Shown piece by piece: positions 58,279 through 64,000 of a stretch of DNA of 64,000 nucleotides; positions within the stretch are counted from its first letter, which is position 1; every line of letters begins with the position of its first letter. The stretch spans positions 108,049-172,048 of the forward strand of contig CAWGUU010000012.1 in the NCBI GenBank assembly GCA_963825765.1, given 5' to 3'. Position numbers and translations under genes: made by a program. This DNA is from CAWGUU01 sp963825765. GTDB taxonomy: Bacteria; Actinomycetota; Acidimicrobiia; Acidimicrobiales; AC-14. Under the pieces are notes generated by a model. It saw only the letters and a program-made list of their open reading frames with translations, was not told where the DNA came from and did not search any database.

Positions 58279-59310
58279 GTGACGCGCAACGAGCTGCTGA
58301 CGGCCACGACGGCCCCCGACGACAATCCCGAGGAGGTCACCCTCCGACCCAGGAAGCTCGACGAGTTCGTGGGCCAGCCCCAGCTCCGCCAGCACCTCGA
58401 CATCCTCCTCGGCGCGGCCCGGGGCAGGGGCGAGCCGGTCGACCACCTGCTGTTCGCGGGACCGCCGGGCCTGGGCAAGACCAGCCTGGCCGGCATCGTG
58501 GCGGCCGAGATGGGGGTCAGCCTGCGGGTCACGTCCGGCCCCGCCCTGGAGCGGGCCGGCGACCTGGCCTCGGTGCTGACCAACCTCGACGACGGCGACG
58601 TGCTCTTCATCGACGAGATCCACCGCCTCAGCCGGGTCGTCGAGGAGGTCCTCTACCCGGCCATGGAGGACTTCCAGCTCGACATCGTCATCGGCAAGGG
58701 CCCGTCGGCCCGCTCGATCCGCCTCGACCTGCCCCGGTTCACCCTGGTGGGGGCCACCACCCGCACCGGCCTCATCACCGGGCCGCTGAGAGACAGGTTC
58801 GGCTTCGTCGCCCGGCTCGACTACTACGAGGTCGACGAGCTGGACGCCATCGTCCGCCGGGCGGCCCGCATCATGGACGTGCAGCTCCTGCCCGAGGGTG
58901 CCTCCGAGATCGCCCGGCGGGCGAGGGGCACGCCCCGCATCGCCAACCGCCTGCTCCGGCGGGTCCGCGACTTCGCCGAGGTGCGGAGCGACGGCATCGT
59001 CACCCGGCCGGTGGCCGACGCCGCCCTCGAGCTGTTCGAGGTCGACGCCGCCGGCCTCGACAAGGTCGACAGGGCGATCCTGGGTGCCGTCTGCCGCCAG
59101 TTCGGGGGCGGCCCAGTGGGGCTGGCCACCCTCGCCATCTGCGTCGGAGAGGAGCCGGAGACGGTGGAGGACGTGTACGAGCCGTACCTGCTCCGGCTCG
59201 GGCTGCTCCAGCGCACGCCGCGGGGGCGCACCGCCACGCCGGCGGCCTGGGCCCACATCGGCCTCCAGCCCCCACCCCCGGCGGCCAGGCCCGCAGGCCT
59301 GTTCGGCTGA
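58279..59310 (+). CDS. ruvB: Holliday junction helicase ATPase RuvB
   Basis: A 343-aa AAA+ motor: LRPRKLDEFVGQPQLRQHL, Walker A GPPGLGKT, Walker B LFIDEIHRL, sensor 1 VGATTRTG, Arg finger region GPLRDRFGF, and a winged-helix C-terminus (GLLQRTPRGRTATPAAW). GTG 58279 is used; an ATG overlapping the ruvA stop (58265) runs into a stop after five codons. ruvCAB order is standard. Confidence 0.97.
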   Translation: MTRNELLTATTAPDDNPEEVTLRPRKLDEFVGQPQLRQHLDILLGAARGRGEPVDHLLFAGPPGLGKTSLAGIVAAEMGVSLRVTSGPALERAGDLASVLTNLDDGDVLFIDEIHRLSRVVEEVLYPAMEDFQLDIVIGKGPSARSIRLDLPRFTLVGATTRTGLITGPLRDRFGFVARLDYYEVDELDAIVRRAARIMDVQLLPEGASEIARRARGTPRIANRLLRRVRDFAEVRSDGIVTRPVADAALELFEVDAAGLDKVDRAILGAVCRQFGGGPVGLATLAICVGEEPETVEDVYEPYLLRLGLLQRTPRGRTATPAAWAHIGLQPPPPAARPAGLFG

Positions 59311-59404
59311 CTGCCGCATTTCGGAAGTCGCGCCAGCCGCGACGGGCCGACGCCCCCTGGCCCCGGGTAGTGTCGCGCCTGGTCCGTCCGACCCCCTGCA
59401 CCCC

Positions 59405-59905
59405 ATGGAAGCCCTTTTCCCTCTCATCATCACGTTCGGCCTGATGTGGGTCTTGCTCATCCGCCCTCAGCAGCGCCGGGTCCGCCAGCACCAGTCCGTC
59501 GTGGCGTCGCTCGTCGAGGGCGACGAGGTCGTCACCACTGGCGGCCTGATCGGCACCGTGGAGGAGATCAACGAGGACGTCCTGACCGTCTCGGTCGCGC
59601 CTGGCGTGTCGATCAAGATGCTGCGCTCGGCGGTGCAGAACCGCATCGGCGGCCCTGACGACCCTCTCGACGAGCTGGAGCCAGACGAGGAGCCGGAGCT
59701 GCCCGAGATCGAACCCACGGCGGTGGACGAGCTGCCGGCGGGCGCCAGCGGCGCGCTGCCGCCGGCCGGTGACCCCGTCCCGACCGATGCGGTCCAGGCG
59801 ACGGGCGACACCCCCTCGGCGCCGACAGATCCCGCCTCGCCGTCGGGCGGTGCCGCCGGTGACGAGGTCCCGCCTCGCCGGTCCGACGCAGGGAACGACG
59901 CCTGA
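59405..59905 (+). CDS. yajC: Preprotein translocase subunit YajC
   Basis: A 166-aa protein: one N-terminal helix (LFPLIITFGLMWVLLI) followed by RPQQRRVRQHQSVVASLVEG and DEVVTTGGLIGTVEEINEDV, the YajC core. An unusually long acidic Pro/Ala tail (residues ~85-166) is attached. YajC associates with SecDF. The stop overlaps the secD start by one base (TGATG). Confidence 0.95.
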   Translation: MEALFPLIITFGLMWVLLIRPQQRRVRQHQSVVASLVEGDEVVTTGGLIGTVEEINEDVLTVSVAPGVSIKMLRSAVQNRIGGPDDPLDELEPDEEPELPEIEPTAVDELPAGASGALPPAGDPVPTDAVQATGDTPSAPTDPASPSGGAAGDEVPPRRSDAGNDA

Positions 59906-61344
59906 TGCGCCGGTCCGCCACCGTCGGCCTGGTCGGCATCATCCTCTTCGCCGTCGTCGCCCTCGCGGCCACGTTCGCCTCGGGGAACAGCCCCCAGCTG
60001 GGTCTCGACCTCCAGGGCGGCGCCCAGGTCGTGCTCCAGCCCCGCGAACAGGTGCCCGACTCCGTTCTCGACCAGGCCATCGCCATCATCCGGAACCGGG
60101 TCGACGCCCTGGGCGTGGCCGAGCCCGAGGTCTCCCGCCAGGGCTCGTCGATCATCGTGCAGCTGCCGGGCGTGAAGAACCGTGACCGGGCCCTGGAGAT
60201 CGTGGGCCAGACCGCCCAGCTCTACTTCCGGCCCGTCCAGGAGATCCTGCCGGCGACGGCTCCGCCGGCCGACCCGGCCACGACCACGCCTCTGCCGGAA
60301 GGCGTCCCCGACCTCAGCTCCACCACCCCCCCCGAGCAGGACGACCCGGCCAAGACGGTGATCCTCCCGGAGAAGGACAGCAACGGCAACGTCACCTCCC
60401 GCCTACTCCTCGGGCCGGCCGAGGTCACCGGCGAGGCGCTGTCCGACGCTTCGGCCACCGTGAACAGCTCCAACGGCACCTGGGAGGTGAAGTTCAACCT
60501 CACCGGCGACGGCACCAGCAGTTGGAACGCCATGGCGCAGAAGGTCGGCGTCAACAACCGCATCGCCATCGACCTCGACGGGGAGGTCAAGTCGGCCCCC
60601 AGCCTCTCCACCACCAACTTCCCAGGATCGGGTCAGATCAGCGGAAACTTCAGCGAGGGCGAGGCCAAGGACCTGGCCCTGGTGTTGCGCTACGGCTCCC
60701 TGCCGGTGCAACTCGACCGCCAGCAGGCCCAGACCGTGTCGGCCAGCCTCGGCAGGGACTCGCTCCGGGCGGGGGTCATCTCGGGCATCGTCGGTCTGCT
60801 CCTCGTGGTCCTCTACATGATGCTGTACTACCGGGCCCTCGGCCTTGTGGTGCTCTTCGGGCTCCTGCTGTCGGGCGCCATCATGTACTCCCTTGTCACC
60901 CTGCTGGGCCAGACCAGCGGCTTGGCGCTCACCCTGGCCGGCTGCACGGGCCTGATCGTGTCGGTCGGCGTCACCGTGGACTCCTACGTCGTGTACTTCG
61001 AGCGTCTCAAGGACGAGATCAGGTCGGGCAAGACCATCCGGTCGTCGGTCGACCGCGGGTTCGCGCGGGCCTACCGCACCATCCTGGCCGCCGACGCCGC
61101 GTCCTTCATCGGCGCCATGGTCCTCTACGTGCTGAGCGTCGGCTCGGTGCGGGGTTTCGCCCTCTTCCTGGCCCTGTCCACGGCGCTCGACGTGGTCGTC
61201 GCCTACCTCTACACCCGGCCGATGGTGGCCATTCTGGGCCGGAGCCGGTTCTTCACCGAGGCCCGCTGGTTCGGCGTGGCCCGTGGCCTCGACCTGCGCA
61301 AACCCCCGTCGACGACCCCGGCTCCCGCGGCGGCCGCGCCGTGA
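59905..61344 (+). CDS. secD: Protein translocase subunit SecD
   Basis: A 479-aa RND-type membrane protein that uses the proton gradient to pull secreted proteins across the membrane. Motifs are LGLDLQGGAQVVLQP, IIRNRVDALGVAEPEVSRQG, a long periplasmic domain with a Pro/Thr-rich insert, and LTLAGCTGLIVSVGVTVDSY with FERLKDEIRSGKTIRSSVDR. Six membrane helices are visible. Start overlaps yajC; secF follows after 19 nt. Confidence 0.97.
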   Translation: MRRSATVGLVGIILFAVVALAATFASGNSPQLGLDLQGGAQVVLQPREQVPDSVLDQAIAIIRNRVDALGVAEPEVSRQGSSIIVQLPGVKNRDRALEIVGQTAQLYFRPVQEILPATAPPADPATTTPLPEGVPDLSSTTPPEQDDPAKTVILPEKDSNGNVTSRLLLGPAEVTGEALSDASATVNSSNGTWEVKFNLTGDGTSSWNAMAQKVGVNNRIAIDLDGEVKSAPSLSTTNFPGSGQISGNFSEGEAKDLALVLRYGSLPVQLDRQQAQTVSASLGRDSLRAGVISGIVGLLLVVLYMMLYYRALGLVVLFGLLLSGAIMYSLVTLLGQTSGLALTLAGCTGLIVSVGVTVDSYVVYFERLKDEIRSGKTIRSSVDRGFARAYRTILAADAASFIGAMVLYVLSVGSVRGFALFLALSTALDVVVAYLYTRPMVAILGRSRFFTEARWFGVARGLDLRKPPSTTPAPAAAAP

Positions 61345-61363
61345 GGGTGCCGACGGTGCGCCA

Positions 61364-62710
61364 ATGAGCCGCGACGCCGAGGGGAGGACGCTGCGGTACC
61401 GGCTCTACCACGGGGAGACGTCGTACGAATTCGTCGGCCGGGCCAAGCTCTGGTTCGCCATCTCCGGAGTTGTGATCCTCGTCGGGGTCGTGTCGTTGTT
61501 CACCCAGGGCCTCAACTACGGCATCGACTTCAAGGGCGGCACCTCGTGGGAGGTGATCGCGCCCGGCGTGTCGGTGGCCGAGGCGCGCGACAGCCTCCAG
61601 TCGGTCGGGCTGGGCAGCGCCAAGATCCAGATCCAGGGCGCCGACATCGTCCGGGTCCAGGCGGACTCCCGCAGCCCCGAGGAGCAGGAGTCGGTCACCA
61701 ACAAGCTGGCCGAGCTGGGCAAGGTCGATCCGGGCCAGGTGAGCGTCAACGACGTCGGCCCGTCGTGGGGCAAGGACGTCACCAAGAAGGCCCGTACCGC
61801 CCTGATCGTGTTCTTCATCCTGATCACCGCCTACATCTCGATCCAGTTCGAGTGGAAGATGGCGGTGGCGGCGCTGGCCGCCGTCGTCCACGACATCCTG
61901 ATCACCGTCGGTGTCTACTCGGTCTCGCGGTTCGAGGTCACGCCGGGCACGGTTGTCGCCTTCCTCACCATCCTCGGCTATTCGCTGTACGACACCATCG
62001 TCGTGTTCGACAAGGTCCGGGAGAACGCCAGGGGCGTGGCCGCCAGCGGGCGTATGACCTACTCCGACACGGTGAACCTGTCGATGAACCAGGTCCTCAT
62101 GCGGTCCCTGAACACGTCGCTCGTGGCCATCCTGCCCATCCTGTCCATCCTCGTCATCGGCGCCGGCATCATGGGCGCGACGATCCTCAAGGACTTCGGA
62201 CTGGCCCTGTTGGTCGGCCTGCTCACCGGTGCGTACTCGTCGATCTTCATCGCCTCGCCGCTGCTGGCCATTCTGAAGGAGCGCGAGCCCCGCTACGTCA
62301 ACGTCCGCCAGCGGCTGGCGGCCAAGGGCGGCAGCCCGACGACGCTCACCCCGGCGGCCGCCGCAGCCCTCGCCGGTGCCGGTGCCGGTGGGGGTGCGGG
62401 TGGCGGGAAGGCCAAGCCCAAGGTCGCCGGCGGATCGACGGCCTCGTCGGCCAAGGCGGCGGGGCCAAAGAGTGCCGGTGCCAAGGGTGCCGCTGCCAAG
62501 GCCGCCAGTGCCAAGGCTGCCAGCGCCAAGGGTGCGAGCGCCAAGGGTTCGGATGCCAAGGGCGCGACCGGCAAGGCCGGCGACGTCCTCGTCCCCTCGA
62601 AGCCGGGCACGGCCGGCCCGGTCGCCGCGAAGCCGTCGACCCCGAACAAGGCCCGACCGGCCAACCGCCCGGCTGGGCCGAGGCCGAGGAAGAAGGGCAA
62701 GAAGCGCTAG
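61364..62710 (+). CDS. secF: Protein translocase subunit SecF with long Lys/Ala-rich tail
   Basis: A 448-aa partner of SecD: GLNYGIDFKGGTSWEVIAPG, VGPSWGKDVTKKARTALIVF, GYSLYDTIVVFDKVRENARG and SMNQVLMRSLNTSLVAILPI. After the sixth helix (~residue 305) a ~135-residue cytoplasmic tail follows, low-complexity and basic, with tandem SAKAASAKGASAKG units and a final RPRKKGKKR. The tail more than doubles the usual C-terminus and may touch RNA, ribosomes or membrane lipids. Confidence 0.96.
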   Translation: MSRDAEGRTLRYRLYHGETSYEFVGRAKLWFAISGVVILVGVVSLFTQGLNYGIDFKGGTSWEVIAPGVSVAEARDSLQSVGLGSAKIQIQGADIVRVQADSRSPEEQESVTNKLAELGKVDPGQVSVNDVGPSWGKDVTKKARTALIVFFILITAYISIQFEWKMAVAALAAVVHDILITVGVYSVSRFEVTPGTVVAFLTILGYSLYDTIVVFDKVRENARGVAASGRMTYSDTVNLSMNQVLMRSLNTSLVAILPILSILVIGAGIMGATILKDFGLALLVGLLTGAYSSIFIASPLLAILKEREPRYVNVRQRLAAKGGSPTTLTPAAAAALAGAGAGGGAGGGKAKPKVAGGSTASSAKAAGPKSAGAKGAAAKAASAKAASAKGASAKGSDAKGATGKAGDVLVPSKPGTAGPVAAKPSTPNKARPANRPAGPRPRKKGKKR

Positions 62711-62715
62711 CCGCC

Positions 62716-63243
62716 ATGATGGACGCCGACTGGCTGAAGGAACACATCCGCGACATCCCCGACTTCCCCAGCGCGGGCATCGTCTTCAAGGACATCACGC
62801 CGCTGCTGGGCCACCCGGAGGGCTTCCGCTCCACGGTCGACACCCTCACCGCCCGGTACGCGGGCCAGCGGGTCGACAAGGTCGTCGGCGTCGAGGCCCG
62901 GGGCTTCATCCTGGCCGCGCCGGTGGCCTACAAGCTGGGCGCCGGCTTCGTCCCCGTTCGCAAGCCGGGAAAGCTCCCGTTCCACACCGAGGCCCAGGAG
63001 TACTCCCTCGAGTACGGCGCCGACCGGCTGGAGATGCACCGCGACGCCATCGATCCGGGCGACAGGGTCCTGGTCATCGACGACGTGCTGGCCACCGGGG
63101 GGACGGCCGCCGCCACCCTGCGCCTGGTCGTGGCCGCGGGCGGGACCGTCGTCGGCCTCGGGTTCGTGATCGAGCTGTCGTTCCTGGCCGGGCGCAGCCG
63201 CCTGGGCGGCTACGACTCGTTCTCCCTGCTGACCTACGAATAG
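62716..63243 (+). CDS. apt: Adenine phosphoribosyltransferase
   Basis: A 175-aa purine-salvage enzyme converting adenine and PRPP to AMP. IRDIPDFPSAGIVFKDITPL is the Apt N-terminus, VVGVEARGFILAAPVAYKLG the adenine-binding region, VLVIDDVLATGGTAAATLRL the PRPP loop. ATG 62716 follows secF by 5 nt; ATG 62719 is an alternative. The secDF-apt-relA order is common in actinobacteria. Confidence 0.97.
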   Translation: MMDADWLKEHIRDIPDFPSAGIVFKDITPLLGHPEGFRSTVDTLTARYAGQRVDKVVGVEARGFILAAPVAYKLGAGFVPVRKPGKLPFHTEAQEYSLEYGADRLEMHRDAIDPGDRVLVIDDVLATGGTAAATLRLVVAAGGTVVGLGFVIELSFLAGRSRLGGYDSFSLLTYE

Positions 63244-63318
63244 CCCCCCACGTCCGAATACCACCGCGGCGCTCACTAGACTGGAGCATCGGGTCGGTTC
63301 AACGGGGAGGGGAGCTGG

Positions 63319-64000
63319 TTGGTCACGGCTGACCGAGTGCTGCCGTGGCGGCGCGTCTCGTCCCAGTCCGGGACCACCGAAGAGCTGAAACAGCTGCTCG
63401 AGGTCTTCCGGGCCAGTCACCCCAAGACCGACACCGGCCTGGTGGCGCGGGCCTATGGCGTCGCCTTCGAGGCCCACGACGGCCAGCTGCGCCGATCGGG
63501 CGATCCCTACATCCAGCACCCCGTGGCGGTGGCCACGATCCTCGCCGAGTTGGGCCTCGACGACGTCACCCTCGCCGCCGCCCTCCTGCACGACGCCGTC
63601 GAGGACACCGCCGTCAGCCTCGACGACATCGTCAGGGACTTCGGCGCCGAGGTCGGAGCCATCGTCGACGGTGTCACCAAGCTGGACCGAGTCAGCTTCG
63701 ACTCCAAGGAGGCCCAGCAGGCCGCCACCATGCGCAAGATGCTCGTCGCCATGGCCAAGGACATCAGGGTCCTGCTGATCAAGCTGGCCGACCGCCTGCA
63801 CAACATGCGGACGATCGCGGCGATGCCCATCGACAAGCAGCACCGGATCGCCCAGGAGACCCTCGACGTCTACGCCCCGTTGGCCCACCGCCTGGGCATC
63901 GCCGGCATCAAGCTGCAGCTCGAGGACCTGGCCTTCGCCACCCTCTACCCCAAGCGGTACGCCGAGATCGAGCAGATGGTGTCGGTGCGGTCCCCCGAGC
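63319..64000 (+). CDS. relA: RelA/SpoT (p)ppGpp synthetase/hydrolase, 3' partial
   Basis: The first 227 residues of a bifunctional Rel protein, cut by the window end. The HD hydrolase domain is intact: RSGDPYIQHPVAVATILAEL, AALLHDAVEDTAVSLDDIV, LIKLADRLHNMRTIAAMPID and ETLDVYAPLAHRLGIAGIKL. The synthetase, TGS and ACT domains lie beyond 64000. Start TTG 63319 has GGGGAGGGGAG just upstream; GTG 63337 is an alternative. A TAGACT-like -10 lies ~40 nt upstream. It controls the stringent response. Confidence 0.95.
   Translation, partial: MVTADRVLPWRRVSSQSGTTEELKQLLEVFRASHPKTDTGLVARAYGVAFEAHDGQLRRSGDPYIQHPVAVATILAELGLDDVTLAAALLHDAVEDTAVSLDDIVRDFGAEVGAIVDGVTKLDRVSFDSKEAQQAATMRKMLVAMAKDIRVLLIKLADRLHNMRTIAAMPIDKQHRIAQETLDVYAPLAHRLGIAGIKLQLEDLAFATLYPKRYAEIEQMVSVRSPE

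Noticed and set aside
1..64000. tRNA or rRNA genes
   Set aside because: I searched by eye for T-loop GTTCRANYC-type segments with matching acceptor stems and for rRNA blocks and found none convincing. A covariance search would be decisive.

Overview
The window is high-GC DNA with actinobacterial gene content: a PimA-like mannosyltransferase, the pdxS-pdxT-yebC-ruvCAB-yajC-secDF-apt-relA block, DUF222/HNH (13E12-type) debris, frequent GTG/TTG starts and apparently leaderless genes with a -10 box 6-12 nt before the start codon. An actinomycete, possibly of the Acidimicrobiia, fits best; no rRNA is present to settle this.

Layout. (1) 0-4.4 kb, a nickel module: a fused peptide/nickel ABC ATPase (5' end outside the window), a frameshifted cupin, a Fur-family regulator best read as Nur, and a His-rich HypB GTPase. 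A 17-bp site matching the Streptomyces Nur box precedes hypB and a related palindrome follows the cupin. (2) 4.4-17.4 kb, an accessory zone rich in broken genes: SulP and ClC transporters, two tyrosine-recombinase fragments, IS630 debris, a MITE-like element, a second cupin remnant and a glycosyltransferase start. Intact genes here include DUF2252, nhaA, DUF3237, a beta-propeller, and an ECF sigma/anti-sigma pair. (3) 17.5-22.6 kb, urtABCDE, the urea ABC transporter, behind a region with 11-bp-spaced GTCA repeats. (4) 22.6-26.3 kb, small membrane/secreted proteins, a radical-SAM gene tail and a membrane-anchored molybdopterin oxidoreductase. (5) 26.35-34.8 kb, the most striking unit: a guanidine-I (ykkC) riboswitch with an overlapping intrinsic terminator, then a nickel-type guanidine hydrolase gene, a three-gene NMT1/Tau-type ABC importer and ureABCFGD in one tightly packed run. 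Read together: guanidine is imported, hydrolysed to urea and ammonia, and the urea is hydrolysed by urease. The adjacent urea importer and the nickel module supply substrate and metal. (6) 34.8-41.1 kb, cupredoxin, VanZ-like protein, an orphan solute-binding lipoprotein, then three redox genes (D-amino-acid oxidase, PNPOx-like plus cNMP domain, NDH-2 plus cNMP domain). (7) 41.2-50.8 kb, housekeeping: 2-hydroxyacid dehydrogenase, aminopeptidase N, PimA, LemA, HtpX, DUF3048, PdxS (frameshifted), PdxT, YebC. (8) 51-57.1 kb, a collapsed HNH gene, a TetR/membrane-protein operon with two perfect operator palindromes around its promoter, and a ~1,000-aa protein with the LQ-x3-GN motif of contractile-injection-system cargo and a C-terminal HExxH, followed by a small possible immunity gene. 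(9) 57.1-64 kb, ruvC-ruvA-ruvB-yajC-secD-secF-apt and the start of relA/spoT, cut by the window edge.

Several single-base frameshifts sit in otherwise conserved genes (cupin, pdxS, SulP, HNH). They may be real decay in the accessory zone, but the pdxS one is more likely a sequence error. All assignments are from reading the sequence; no database search was run.
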